NCBI RefSeq assembly: GCF_008297975.1
Contig: NZ_VLNY01000003.1
Coordinates: forward strand, 124,001-188,000
Direction of reading: 5' to 3'
Length of the DNA stretch: 64,000 nt
DNA from: Antrihabitans cavernicola
GTDB taxonomy: Bacteria > Actinomycetota > Actinomycetes > Mycobacteriales > Mycobacteriaceae
A model generated the notes under the pieces. It did not search any database and was not told the origin of the DNA. It was given only the letters and a program-made list of their open reading frames with translations. Of this stretch, positions 12,068-20,352 are shown one piece after another (position 1 is the stretch's first letter; the number at the start of each line of letters is the position of its first letter). The translations under genes were made by a program, and so were the position numbers.

Positions 12068-12447
12068 GCGGAAAGGACGACCGTGGTTCCGTCCGGTCGA
12101 TATTCGACCATGCGACCGTGATCATCGACAGCGACCGACGAGAATCCCTTCGCGGTTCGCGTCTCCACGTGATCCACCTGAACGAGGCGTTCCTCGATCA
12201 GGGCGTCGATCTCGGAATCGAAGACCACACTCTCTTCCGGGCTCAGGTCACCGATGGGAAGGCTGCCCGACAGCGCGGCTTCCACTCGGCGCCGCGCCGC
12301 GGTACTGCGTGTGGATACGCCGCGACCCACGCGGGCCCAGTGCTCCAACTGCTGGCGAGCCGACCGGTTCTCGCGGGTACCTTCCCGGCTGGCTTCATCG
12401 ACCAGAGCAGCGGAGAATCGTGTGACTCTGTCTACAGCTTCCGACAT
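12064..12447 (-). CDS. ParD-like antitoxin partner of the zeta-like toxin
   Basis: The 127-residue protein starts MSEAVDRVTRFSAALVDEAS, a ribbon-helix-helix-like segment, followed by NRSARQQLEHWARVGRGV, a hallmark of the ParD_like antitoxin family found with zeta-type kinases, and ends in a small beta-rich domain (GFSSVAVDDHGRMVEYRPDG). ATG 12447 has GAGGCG before it; a longer frame upstream runs through the promoter and is not likely coding. Two similar inverted repeats just upstream look like its operator. Confidence 0.72.
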   Translation of the reverse strand: MSEAVDRVTRFSAALVDEASREGTRENRSARQQLEHWARVGRGVSTRSTAARRRVEAALSGSLPIGDLSPEESVVFDSEIDALIEERLVQVDHVETRTAKGFSSVAVDDHGRMVEYRPDGTTVVLSA

Positions 12448-12471
12448 TGCAATCGCCTCGATTCCACGGTT

Positions 12472-12510
12472 GTAGCACAATGCTACGTCTCGACTGTAGC
12501 AATGTGCAAC
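12472..12510. promoter_or_regulatory. Paired inverted repeats, probable toxin-antitoxin operator
   Basis: GTAGCA-CAA-TGCTAC at 12472-12486 is a perfect 6-3-6 palindrome. A second copy, GTAGCA-ATG-TGCAAC at 12496-12510, has one mismatch and starts 24 bp further on. They lie 25-63 bp before the antitoxin start, where a conditional-cooperativity operator would be expected. Confidence 0.65.
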
Positions 12511-12588
12511 GGATAGTGTCGGTAACGATTCGGCGTTGGTCGAGCCCGCGGATGGGCAAAAGTTCCGCACGTCGGTCCGGTCGGTGTA

Positions 12589-12594
12589 AATAAT
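12589..12594 (+). promoter_or_regulatory. -10 element of the GH43-like gene
   Basis: AATAAT stands six bases before the GTG at 12601 and no ribosome binding site is seen, consistent with a leaderless mRNA. Confidence 0.35.
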
Positions 12595-12600
12595 GCACGC

Positions 12601-13569
12601 GTGAAGCCGACTGCGCGAACATGCTTTTCTGCCGTGTCCACCGTGCTGCTTGCCGTCGCGGCCTTGTTTGTCGTCGTCCCCGCCACCAGCGACGCCGCAC
12701 CGGCCTGGCGATACACGATGGTCGCGTTCACCAACATCAGCGACCGCGACATGGATGTGTACGAATCCGGCGACGGCACGCAATTCCAGCCTGCTCGCTT
12801 GGCTGCGTATCGGCCGCCGGCCGGTCTGGTGCGTGATCCGAGCATCTTCCGAAACACCGACGGCTTCTACTACCTCACCTACACGACCGGCAACGGCGCC
12901 AACATCGGCTTCGCGCGCAGCAGCGATCGGATCAACTGGACATACATGGAGTCGTGGCCGGTCCCGTTCTGCTGTGCACTGTTGCCGGGTACCGGGGCAG
13001 GCACCGGTTCGTCGAGCCCGTCGGGCTTTCCCGGGTCGGCGGGGTTCTCGGACGGACCGTCGCTGTCGCCGTTCACCACCAAGGCATGGGCTCCCGAATG
13101 GTTCGTCGACGGCGGCCGCGTCAGCGTCATCCTGTCGATGTCCACCGGCGGCGGGTTCGTGCCGTATCTGATGACGGCGCTGGAACCGTCACTGCACTTG
13201 TGGGGCCTACCCGTTCCGCTCGCCGGGATCGGCGCGGACCACATCGACACCACCGTGGTGAAGGTGGGATCGACCTATCACGCGTTCACCAAGAACGAGA
13301 CGAAGAAGGTGGTCGAACACGCGGTGGCGCCGTCGGTGACCGGGCCGTACACCTTTGTTCCGCCCGGAGATTGGGGCGCGCTGCGCGAAGGGCCCGCCCT
13401 CGTTCAGTTGCCGAACGACGTCTGGCGGATCTATCTCGACGCTTATACCGAAGGCCGGTATCTCTACTCCGACAGCACAGATGGCCTGCGCACCTGGTCG
13501 CCGATGAAGGAGTTGCCTGGACTTTCCGGAACGGTGCGACATGTGGGCGTGATGAGAGAGCCCGCATAG
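12601..13569 (+). CDS. Secreted GH43-like five-bladed propeller protein
   Basis: The 322-residue product has a signal peptide (hydrophobic to about residue 30, ending ATSDAAP). The mature part shows the repeating pattern of GH43/62-type propellers: LVRDPSIFRNTDGFYYLTYTT with a candidate catalytic Asp, KAWAPEWFVDGGRVSVILS with a candidate Glu (APEW), and REGPALVQLPNDVWRIYLDAYTEGRY. These are features of arabinan-active enzymes, and arabinogalactan and lipoarabinomannan of the cell wall are plausible substrates; that is inference. It is divergent from the toxin-antitoxin operon and converges with the TauE gene. Confidence 0.72.
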   Translation: MKPTARTCFSAVSTVLLAVAALFVVVPATSDAAPAWRYTMVAFTNISDRDMDVYESGDGTQFQPARLAAYRPPAGLVRDPSIFRNTDGFYYLTYTTGNGANIGFARSSDRINWTYMESWPVPFCCALLPGTGAGTGSSSPSGFPGSAGFSDGPSLSPFTTKAWAPEWFVDGGRVSVILSMSTGGGFVPYLMTALEPSLHLWGLPVPLAGIGADHIDTTVVKVGSTYHAFTKNETKKVVEHAVAPSVTGPYTFVPPGDWGALREGPALVQLPNDVWRIYLDAYTEGRYLYSDSTDGLRTWSPMKELPGLSGTVRHVGVMREPA

Positions 13570-13572
13570 CGC

Positions 13573-14355
13573 TCACGTGGTCAGCAAGCGCCACAACCCG
13601 ATCAGGCCGAGAACGACGATGGCAGCACGAAGCATCGTGGGGGAGAGGCGCCGACCGTAGCGGGCTCCGACAACTCCGCCGATCAGCGAACCGACGGCGA
13701 TGAGTCCTGCTGCACCCCAACTGATTCGGTCGAATGCGACGATCGTGTACGCGGTGGCGGCGACGACGTTGACGACCAGCGACAGCAAATTCTTGGCGGC
13801 GTTCATCCGCTGCATCGACTCGGGGAGCAGTGCGCCCATCACGCCGATCAGCAGAATGCCTTGCGCCGCAGTGAAATAGCCACCGTAGATGCCGACGGCA
13901 AACGTTCCGCCGGTCAGCGCAACCGACCGCCCGGTGCCGATGTGGTCGGCGGAACGACCGGCCTCTTCGGCGCGGCGCTTGGCCCACTCCTGGATCTTCG
14001 GTCCGATCACCACCAGGATCAGGGCGCCGATCAAGAGCACGGGAACGACGGTGGTGAAAGCCTTCTCCGGTAGGTGCAGCAGTAGGTACGACCCCAGCGC
14101 GGCACCGAGGAACGATGCAGGCAGCTGCCATTTCAGCCGATTCCATTGGCCGCGCAGTTCGCGCCGATATCCCCAGGTTCCCGAGACGCCACCCGCAACA
14201 AGGCCGACAGCGTTGGACATGGTCGCGACCACAGGCGGATAGCCGAACGCGACGAGCGTCGGGAAGGTCACAAGGGTGCCGGATCCGACGACCGCGTTGA
14301 TCCCGCCCGCGGCAAAGCCGGCCAGCAGGATGACCACGATTTCGGTAATCGACAC
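13573..14355 (-). CDS. TauE/SafE-family anion permease
   Basis: The 260-residue membrane protein has about eight hydrophobic segments. Its N-terminal half contains LAGFAAGGINAVVGSGTLVTFPTLVAFGYPP and its second half GIYGGYFTAAQGILLIGVMG, the duplicated family signature. Members export or import sulfite, sulfoacetate or related anions; the substrate here is not evident. Two consecutive GTG codons can start it; the second (14355) lies six bases after a TAGAGT element and fits a leaderless mRNA. Confidence 0.85.
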   Translation of the reverse strand: MSITEIVVILLAGFAAGGINAVVGSGTLVTFPTLVAFGYPPVVATMSNAVGLVAGGVSGTWGYRRELRGQWNRLKWQLPASFLGAALGSYLLLHLPEKAFTTVVPVLLIGALILVVIGPKIQEWAKRRAEEAGRSADHIGTGRSVALTGGTFAVGIYGGYFTAAQGILLIGVMGALLPESMQRMNAAKNLLSLVVNVVAATAYTIVAFDRISWGAAGLIAVGSLIGGVVGARYGRRLSPTMLRAAIVVLGLIGLWRLLTT

Positions 14356-14361
14356 CACGGA

Positions 14362-14367
14362 ACTCTA
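14362..14367 (-). promoter_or_regulatory. -10 element of the TauE/SafE gene
   Basis: TAGAGT on the minus strand is six bases before the second GTG of the gene. Confidence 0.45.
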
Positions 14368-14405
14368 TCGACGCGACCGCGCGCCGAGAAATGTGTTTCT
14401 CGGCA

Positions 14406-14473
14406 CTGGTGGCACTTCAAGACTGCTGGCACTTCAAGACTGTTTGCACTTCGAGACTGATGGCACTGCAAGC
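14406..14473. repeat. Four tandem copies of a 17-bp repeat
   Basis: Four units begin at 14406, 14423, 14440 and 14457; the first two differ at one position (CTGGTGGCACTTCAAGA and CTGCTGGCACTTCAAGA) and the last two have diverged further. They lie between the TauE promoter and the small ORF at 14540. No coding role is apparent. Confidence 0.8.
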
Positions 14474-14539
14474 CCTGGCAGAACGCGCATACCATGGAAG
14501 CGGAGTCGGGACCGTTCCATTTTGTTGGAGTTGATTTTC

Positions 14540-14620
14540 GTGCCTCACATCACCCTCGGCATCTTCATTCCGCTGTTCCAGTTCTTCGGCAACACTGTCG
14601 GCGTCTGGCTCGGCAGCTGA
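14540..14620 (+). CDS. Candidate 26-residue hydrophobic peptide
   Basis: A GTG preceded by GGAG (14527-14530) opens a 26-codon frame, MPHITLGIFIPLFQFFGNTV followed by GVWLGS, which could span a membrane once. It ends 26 bases before the TIGR03085 gene. I do not recognise a family. The ribosome binding site and the uniformly hydrophobic content argue for coding; the short length argues for caution. Confidence 0.35.
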   Translation: MPHITLGIFIPLFQFFGNTVGVWLGS

Positions 14621-14634
14621 TCTGAATCTGGTTG

Positions 14635-14640
14635 TAGTTT
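14635..14640 (+). promoter_or_regulatory. -10 element of the TIGR03085 gene
   Basis: TAGTTT stands six bases before the ATG at 14647, suggesting a leaderless mRNA separate from the small upstream ORF. Confidence 0.45.
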
Positions 14641-14646
14641 GGCTTC

Positions 14647-15270
14647 ATGAGCCTCGCCACACGTGAACGCAGCGCCCTCGTCGCGGCACTCGCCGAGATC
14701 GGCCCGGATGCGCCGACGCTATGCGGGGAGTGGACGACGCGCGATCTCGCCGCGCACTTGGTGACGCGCGAGCGACGGCCGGACTCGGCACCGGGAATCA
14801 TGATCGGCGCACTCGCCGGCTACACGGACAAGGTTCGGCGCGCGGCGGCCGAGGCGCCGTGGGAGCATCTGCTGGAACAGGTTCGGACCGGACCGCCCTG
14901 GTGGTCACCCCTGCGACCACTCGATTCGGTGGTCAACTCCGTCGAGATGTTCGTCCATCACGAAGACATTCGACGCGGTTCGCCCGGCTGGGAACCGCGA
15001 ACGCTCGACGACGCCGACGAGGCGTTGCTGTGGAAGAACGTGAAGCGAATGGGCCGAGTGTCGTACAAGTCGTCGCCGGTCACCGTCGTTCTCGAAACGC
15101 TCACCGGCTCGCGCGTCACCGTGAAGAGCGTCGGCTCCGAGCAAGTGGTGCTGACCGGTACGCCGTCCGAATTGCTGCTGCACGCGTTCGGCCGTGACGA
15201 GGTTCGCCTCGAGACCACCGGATCTCCGGACAACGTCGAGAAGGTACTCAATGTGAAGCGCGGTGTCTGA
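14647..15270 (+). CDS. TIGR03085-type metal-binding protein (DinB/mycothiol-dependent isomerase fold)
   Basis: The 207-residue protein has the N-terminal pattern of actinobacterial mycothiol-dependent DinB-like proteins, TLCGEWTTRDLAAHLVTRERR, with the first metal His in AAHL, and a second site in VEMFVHHEDIRRGSPGWEPR. The C-terminal part is a small strand-rich domain. Relatives use mycothiol as a cofactor for isomerisation or thiol transfer, but the substrate of this subgroup is unknown. Confidence 0.8.
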   Translation: MSLATRERSALVAALAEIGPDAPTLCGEWTTRDLAAHLVTRERRPDSAPGIMIGALAGYTDKVRRAAAEAPWEHLLEQVRTGPPWWSPLRPLDSVVNSVEMFVHHEDIRRGSPGWEPRTLDDADEALLWKNVKRMGRVSYKSSPVTVVLETLTGSRVTVKSVGSEQVVLTGTPSELLLHAFGRDEVRLETTGSPDNVEKVLNVKRGV

Positions 15271-15359
15271 TTTCGTCGCGACCTGCAGCTTTGCCTCTTC
15301 CGATGGATGCAAACGGGTGTTACTCGTGTTGCGGATGGTCTCCATGGGGCAATAGCGAC

Positions 15360-15365
15360 TAATCT
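15360..15365 (+). promoter_or_regulatory. -10 element of ftsK
   Basis: TAATCT lies seven bases before ATG 15373, with no Shine-Dalgarno sequence; this supports that start over the in-frame codon at 15307. Confidence 0.45.
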
Positions 15366-15372
15366 GGCGGGC

Positions 15373-18021
15373 ATGGCACCGAAGTCCGGCAGCACCACCG
15401 CGTCACGAACCCGATCGACCACGCGTGGGAAGTCGGCATCCGGATCCACCTCTGCTAAGCCGCGGACACGCGCTGCGAAGACGGTGTCGACACCGCGCAA
15501 GCAGACAGCGCCGCGAAAGCAGACGACCTCCCGGAGCGCGGCGACCTCACGCGGCTCGAGTTCACGCAGTCGTCCTACCGCCGCACGTACCCGCCGACCA
15601 CCGCGTCGCTCGCCGGGCAGCGTTGCAGTCAGCGCGATGGGCCGGGGGATCGGCTCCGGCTGGTCGCTGTTGGCGAAGGGCCTCGGCGCGACAACGCGGA
15701 CGGTCGGCAAGGCAAAGGACATCGAACACGGCCACCGCCGCGACGGGATCGCGCTGGGATTGATCGCGTTCAGCATCGTGATCGCGGCCGCGGTGTGGGT
15801 TTCGGCAGGCGGTCCGGTCGGTGGCTGGATCGAAACCGGTGTGCGTGCAGTCGTCGGATCCGCTGCGATGATCGTTCCGGTGCTCGGCGTCGCCGTCGCC
15901 GTGATTCTGATGCGCACGGAACCGAGTCCCGAGATCCGGCCACGACTTGTCCTGGGCTCGCTGCTGCTGGGCCTGCCGATCCTCGGCCTGTGGCATCTGG
16001 CTGCCGGCTCGCCTATCGATGCGTCGGGGCGCGCAACCGGCGCAGGCTTCGTCGGCTACGCCGCGGGCGGGCCTCTGACAGACGGTCTGACGGTGTGGCT
16101 GTCGGTTCCCTTGATGCTGCTGGCCATCCTGTTCGGCGTCCTGCTCCTGACCGGCACCACGGTTCGCGAGGTGCCCGAGCGCCTGCGGTCGTTGTTCGGA
16201 ACCGCAACGCACGGTGACGAATACGACGATTACGACGACGATTACGACGGCGCATACGCAGCCGATTACGACGATAACTACTTCGACGCCGACGGCTATC
16301 CCGTCGATGCTCGCAACGCATCGCCCGTCGACAACTATCCGACCGACGAATTCGGCGACGACAACGTCACCGAAGTGATGCCGGTGGCACCGCCGGTGGT
16401 CGAGAAGGCGCGACCCAAGCCGAAGGTCAAGGACGTCGCGGAGGTCGCGGCGGCCAAGGTGCCTGCAGCGAAGATCAAGGAGATCGTCAAGCCGCCCGCG
16501 TCGGACGAGTTCGTTCCTGACCGCATTGTCGAAGGCGATTACACCCTGCCGCCGACCACCCTGCTGATCGAAGGCGATCCGCCGAAGAAGCGCAGCAAGG
16601 CCAACGACTCGATGATCGAAGCGATCACCGAGGTGCTCGAACAGTTCAAGATCGACGCGGCCGTCACCGGTTTCACCCGTGGCCCGACCGTCACCCGATA
16701 CGAGGTGGAACTGGGCCCCGGCGTCAAGGTCGAGAAGATCACGGCATTGACCAAGAACATCTCGTATGCCGTTGCGACGGACAACGTTCGGTTGCTCGCG
16801 CCGATTCCCGGCAAGTCCGCGGTCGGTATCGAGGTGCCGAACTCCGATCGCGAAATGGTGCGACTCGCAGATGTGCTGGCCGCGCCGTCTACCCGCAAGG
16901 ATCACCACCCGCTGGTGATCGGGCTCGGCAAGGACATCGAGGGCCACTTCGTCAGCGCCAACCTGGCCAAGATGCCGCACTTGCTGGTTGCGGGCTCGAC
17001 AGGTTCCGGTAAGTCCAGCTTTGTGAACTCGATGCTGGTGTCGTTGCTCGCCCGAGCGACGCCGGACGAGGTTCGGATGATCCTGATCGACCCCAAGATG
17101 GTGGAACTCACGCCGTACGAGGGGATTCCGCACCTGATCACGCCCATCATCACCCAGCCCAAGAAAGCAGCGGCAGCGCTGGCCTGGCTGGTGGAGGAGA
17201 TGGAACAGCGCTACCAGGACATGCAGGCGAACCGCGTGCGCCACATCGACGACTTCAACTCGAAGGTGAAGTCCGGTGAGATCACGGCGCCGCTCGGCAG
17301 CGAGCGTGTGTACCGGCCGTACCCGTACATCCTGGCGATCGTCGACGAGCTCGCCGACCTGATGATGACCGCGCCCCGCGACGTCGAGGACGCAATCGTC
17401 CGCATCACCCAGAAGGCGCGCGCCGCCGGTATCCACCTGGTGCTCGCGACGCAGCGCCCATCGGTCGACGTGGTAACGGGCCTGATCAAGACCAACGTCC
17501 CCTCACGGTTGTCGTTCGCGACGTCGTCGTTGACGGACTCGCGGGTCATCCTCGACCAGCCCGGCGCCGAGAAGCTGATCGGTATGGGCGACGGACTGTT
17601 CCTGCCGATGGGTGCAGGCAAGCCGACTCGTCTGCAAGGCGCCTTCATCTCCGACGAAGAGATTCAGGCGATCGTCGATTTCGCCAAGAATCAGGCGGAG
17701 CCCGAATACAACGACACCGTCACCGCGGCCAAGGCCAGCGACAAGAAAGACGTCGATCCGGACATCGGCGACGACATGGACGTGCTGCTGCAGGCGGTCG
17801 AATTGGTCGTGACGAGTCAGTTCGGTTCGACGTCGATGCTGCAGCGCAAATTGCGCGTCGGCTTCGCCAAGGCCGGACGACTGATGGACCTCATGGAAAA
17901 CCGGGGCGTCGTGGGACCGAGCGAGGGCTCCAAGGCGCGTGAGGTGTTGGTCAAGCCGGACGAGCTGGACGGCCTGCTGTGGTCGATCCGTGGCGGCGAC
18001 CCCAGCGAGGATGCGGAGTAG
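15373..18021 (+). CDS. ftsK: DNA translocase FtsK
   Basis: FtsK is the septal DNA pump that clears the chromosome terminus during division. The 882-residue protein has a basic Ser/Thr/Arg-rich N-terminus (residues 1-95), four membrane segments (about 125-275), an unusual Asp/Tyr-rich stretch ([20 protein letters not shown], near 285-305), an Ala/Lys/Pro-rich linker, then the motor with Walker [15 protein letters not shown], Walker [12 protein letters not shown] and [13 protein letters not shown]. The C-terminal gamma domain ([29 protein letters not shown]) reads KOPS sequences. Length equals the mycobacterial protein. Confidence 0.96.
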   Translation: MAPKSGSTTASRTRSTTRGKSASGSTSAKPRTRAAKTVSTPRKQTAPRKQTTSRSAATSRGSSSRSRPTAARTRRPPRRSPGSVAVSAMGRGIGSGWSLLAKGLGATTRTVGKAKDIEHGHRRDGIALGLIAFSIVIAAAVWVSAGGPVGGWIETGVRAVVGSAAMIVPVLGVAVAVILMRTEPSPEIRPRLVLGSLLLGLPILGLWHLAAGSPIDASGRATGAGFVGYAAGGPLTDGLTVWLSVPLMLLAILFGVLLLTGTTVREVPERLRSLFGTATHGDEYDDYDDDYDGAYAADYDDNYFDADGYPVDARNASPVDNYPTDEFGDDNVTEVMPVAPPVVEKARPKPKVKDVAEVAAAKVPAAKIKEIVKPPASDEFVPDRIVEGDYTLPPTTLLIEGDPPKKRSKANDSMIEAITEVLEQFKIDAAVTGFTRGPTVTRYEVELGPGVKVEKITALTKNISYAVATDNVRLLAPIPGKSAVGIEVPNSDREMVRLADVLAAPSTRKDHHPLVIGLGKDIEGHFVSANLAKMPHLLVAGSTGSGKSSFVNSMLVSLLARATPDEVRMILIDPKMVELTPYEGIPHLITPIITQPKKAAAALAWLVEEMEQRYQDMQANRVRHIDDFNSKVKSGEITAPLGSERVYRPYPYILAIVDELADLMMTAPRDVEDAIVRITQKARAAGIHLVLATQRPSVDVVTGLIKTNVPSRLSFATSSLTDSRVILDQPGAEKLIGMGDGLFLPMGAGKPTRLQGAFISDEEIQAIVDFAKNQAEPEYNDTVTAAKASDKKDVDPDIGDDMDVLLQAVELVVTSQFGSTSMLQRKLRVGFAKAGRLMDLMENRGVVGPSEGSKAREVLVKPDELDGLLWSIRGGDPSEDAE

Positions 18022-18903
18022 CTACCGCACGCTCGATGTGAGTTTCCGCAGCTCTTTCCAGGGCCACTGCCACCACGGACCGTCGGAACTGCCGGACAGC
18101 TTCTCGACGTCCGCCTCCAACTCGTCGATGCGAGCGAGCGCCGCGGCGAGACCGTCGACCAGCGTTCGGTAGTCGCCGTTGGTTCCGTTGCCCAGCTGCG
18201 GCCACCCCGCAAGGTTGGGTCCGCGCAGCTGCACCTGGATGTCGCGCAACATGGCGTCTTGTTCGGGCGTCAAGTCGAGTTCCTCCGGAGCTGGTTCGGT
18301 TGGCTGTTGGTCCCTCTGAAAATCCCACTGGCCGAAGTCCTCGGTCAGTGCTTCGTTCACATCGCAGTCGACGCCGCCGACACGGACGGTGCGTGCGAAT
18401 TGATGCAGGTTACGGCCGGTTTCGACATTTGTCCCCGACCAGGCATCGGTCTGCCACGACCAGGTCGCGGTGCCGTTGTTCAGAGCACGATGCACCGGCC
18501 AGTAGCCGCCGTAGATCCCGACATTGCCGACGCCGAGCACGGCGGCGGCGCCGCGCAGGTAGTTGTCGATCGGCACCTGCTGTGCCGGTGTGGCATCGAA
18601 GTCGGCGGAAAAGTAGATGGGTCGATCTATGCGGCCACCACACGCGAGCACCTGCGACAAAGCTTGCTCCGCGTCGTAGAGTCCGGCGCCGTATCCATCC
18701 AACATTCGGTCGGCGGTGGTCTCCCAGTTGGACACGATCGAAATGCCGTTGACGCGCAGATCGTCGGCTTCGGAGCTGGTGAGCAGCTTGCCGGGAAGGC
18801 TGGGTCCGCCGTCGGAGAGGTACCGAACCGCGAAGTCGTAGCCCGCAGCGCGGATTGCCGTTCCGCCGGGCCGCCGTGCGGCATAGTCCAGGCCGAGTCG
18901 CAT
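18022..18903 (-). CDS. DUF1906 glycoside-hydrolase-like, lysin-like protein
   Basis: The 293-residue protein starts MRLGLDYAARRPGGTAIRAA, and continues FAVRYLSDGG, IYFSADFDATPAQ and VGIYGGYWPVH, the TIM-barrel pattern of DUF1906, related to GH25 and seen in actinophage endolysins. From about residue 205 the tail QDAMLRDIQVQLRGPNLAGW resembles the linker or C-terminal parts of phage lysins. There is no signal peptide, which fits a phage-type or non-classically released enzyme. It could be a domesticated lysin acting on peptidoglycan. Its stop abuts the ftsK stop. Confidence 0.7.
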   Translation of the reverse strand: MRLGLDYAARRPGGTAIRAAGYDFAVRYLSDGGPSLPGKLLTSSEADDLRVNGISIVSNWETTADRMLDGYGAGLYDAEQALSQVLACGGRIDRPIYFSADFDATPAQQVPIDNYLRGAAAVLGVGNVGIYGGYWPVHRALNNGTATWSWQTDAWSGTNVETGRNLHQFARTVRVGGVDCDVNEALTEDFGQWDFQRDQQPTEPAPEELDLTPEQDAMLRDIQVQLRGPNLAGWPQLGNGTNGDYRTLVDGLAAALARIDELEADVEKLSGSSDGPWWQWPWKELRKLTSSVR

Positions 18904-18909
18904 TGCGCC

Positions 18910-18915
18910 ACTTTA
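18910..18915 (-). promoter_or_regulatory. -10 element of the DUF1906 gene
   Basis: TAAAGT on the minus strand is six bases before the ATG at 18903. Confidence 0.45.
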
Positions 18916-19002
18916 TCCGCCCGGTCCGACACCGCAGGTCGTGAGCGCGATGTGAAGTGCGTGACAGGGTTTACCTACACTTCTGTGGTTCAATGGAATT
19001 GC

Positions 19003-19123
19003 TTTGGAGGGGAGTATCCCCGTATCCGCGGCTGCCTCGTCAACACGATCGACATTCGCTGTCGATCCGGGGCTGTCGGCCGAGTTCCGCGATATGCGCG
19101 TTCCGGCGGGAGAGACCTCCGGT
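19003..19123 (+). ncRNA. yybP-ykoY-type manganese riboswitch before terC
   Basis: The leader contains the two conserved pieces of this riboswitch: GGAGGGGAGTA at 19006-19016 and GGGAGAGACCTCC at 19108-19120. GGAGG (19006-19010) can pair with CCTCC (19116-19120) to close the aptamer, leaving internal arms between. The class senses Mn2+ and commonly precedes TerC/Alx-type genes, exactly the gene found 31 bases downstream. No separate terminator is evident; the GGAGG at 19143-19147, the likely ribosome binding site of terC, could be masked by alternative pairing with CCTCC. Confidence 0.8.
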
Positions 19124-19153
19124 GCCCGTATCAGGACTACCGGAGGTTCAACT

Positions 19154-20146
19154 GTGCACATAACCGCGCTGACATGGGTCGTGACCTGTGGCGTGATTCT
19201 CGCCCTCTTCGTTTTCGACTTCTATGCCCACGTGCGCCGCCCGCACGAACCGACGCTGCGGGAATCGGCGATTTGGTACAGCATCTTCATCGGCCTTGCG
19301 CTGTTGTTCGGCCTGTTCGTGATCTGGGAGTGGGGCGGTACCTACGGCAGCGAGTACTACGCCGGTTACATCACCGAATTGGCGTTGTCGATGGACAACC
19401 TGTTCGTGTTCATCATCATCATGGGCGCCTTCGCCGTGCCGAGGCAGTACCAGCAGAAGGTGTTGCTGATCGGCATCGTGATGGCCCTGGTGATGCGCGG
19501 AGCGTTCATCGCCGTCGGTGCTGCCGCGATCAACACGTTCAGCTGGGTGTTCTACCTGTTCGGCATCTTCTTGATCTACACCGCGTACAAGCTGATCCGC
19601 GAGCACAGCCACGAGACGGACCCCGACGAGCAGAGCGACTCGCGCATCATCCGGCTGGCGAAGAAGTACCTGCCCTCGACCGAGGAGTACGACGGCGACA
19701 AGCTGACCACCAAGATCAACGGCAAGGTGCTGGTCACGCCCCTGTTGCTCACGCTGGTCGCCATCGGGTTCACCGACATCCTGTTCGCACTGGACTCGAT
19801 CCCCGCGATCTACGGCCTCACCAAGGAGCCGTACATCGTGTTCACCGCCAACGCGTTCGCGTTGATGGGTCTGCGCCAGCTGTACTTCTTGATCGGTGGC
19901 CTCCTGGAACGCCTGATCTACCTGTCGTACGGACTGTCGCTGATCCTGGCGTTCATCGGCGTCAAGCTGGTGCTGCACGCACTGCACGAGAACACGCTGC
20001 CGTTCATCAACGGCGGTGAGCACCTCAATGTCCCCGAGGTCTCGACGGTCGTGTCGCTGGGCGTGATCATCAGTGTTCTCGTGGTGACGACGGTGGCCAG
20101 CCTGCTGCGCACGCGCCATCTCGAGGCGAAGGAAGACGCCGCTTAG
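19154..20146 (+). CDS. TerC-family (Alx-like) membrane protein, probable manganese exporter
   Basis: The 330-residue protein has about nine membrane segments, with the family signature YYAGYITELALSMDNLFVF in the first half and GFTDILFALDSIPAIYGLTK in the second; the intramembrane Asp/Glu residues in ELALSMDN and DILFALDS are the expected metal-binding positions. Members export Mn2+ or help metallate exoenzymes. GTG 19154 has CGGAGG eight bases upstream; the in-frame sequence before it is riboswitch RNA. Control by manganese is suggested by the leader. Confidence 0.88.
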   Translation: MHITALTWVVTCGVILALFVFDFYAHVRRPHEPTLRESAIWYSIFIGLALLFGLFVIWEWGGTYGSEYYAGYITELALSMDNLFVFIIIMGAFAVPRQYQQKVLLIGIVMALVMRGAFIAVGAAAINTFSWVFYLFGIFLIYTAYKLIREHSHETDPDEQSDSRIIRLAKKYLPSTEEYDGDKLTTKINGKVLVTPLLLTLVAIGFTDILFALDSIPAIYGLTKEPYIVFTANAFALMGLRQLYFLIGGLLERLIYLSYGLSLILAFIGVKLVLHALHENTLPFINGGEHLNVPEVSTVVSLGVIISVLVVTTVASLLRTRHLEAKEDAA

Positions 20147-20277
20147 GCGCCTGCGCGGAGTCCGTCGAAGAGCTCGGTCAGGACTTCGGGGCGACCAGCG
20201 GCAAGGTAGAGCGCATCCTCGGTTGGTCGCCACGCCCCATCGAGGACACAAATCGCCGATACGGCAGAAAGCCTCAT
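20143..20277 (-). pseudogene. 3' remnant of an unidentified gene
   Basis: A 44-codon frame ends DGAWRPTEDALYLAAGRPEV followed by LTELFDGLRAGA; it reads like the well-formed C-terminus of a normal actinobacterial protein but has no matching upstream part, giving way to AT-richer sequence next to the restriction gene. Its stop overlaps the terC stop. The likely reading is a gene whose 5' part was lost when the restriction gene arrived. I cannot name the family. Confidence 0.35.
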
Positions 20278-20352
20278 CGCGCACGGTGTGGCATCGCGAT
20301 TATTTGGGGTATCTGGTCGAAACACTTCGCCAGGCCTAAACATTAGTTGATG

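Noticed and set aside
15562-17436. A 624-codon minus-strand open frame in ftsK
   Set aside because: Its residues are His/Arg/Asp-rich and domain-less, and it mirrors the conserved FtsK coding strand.
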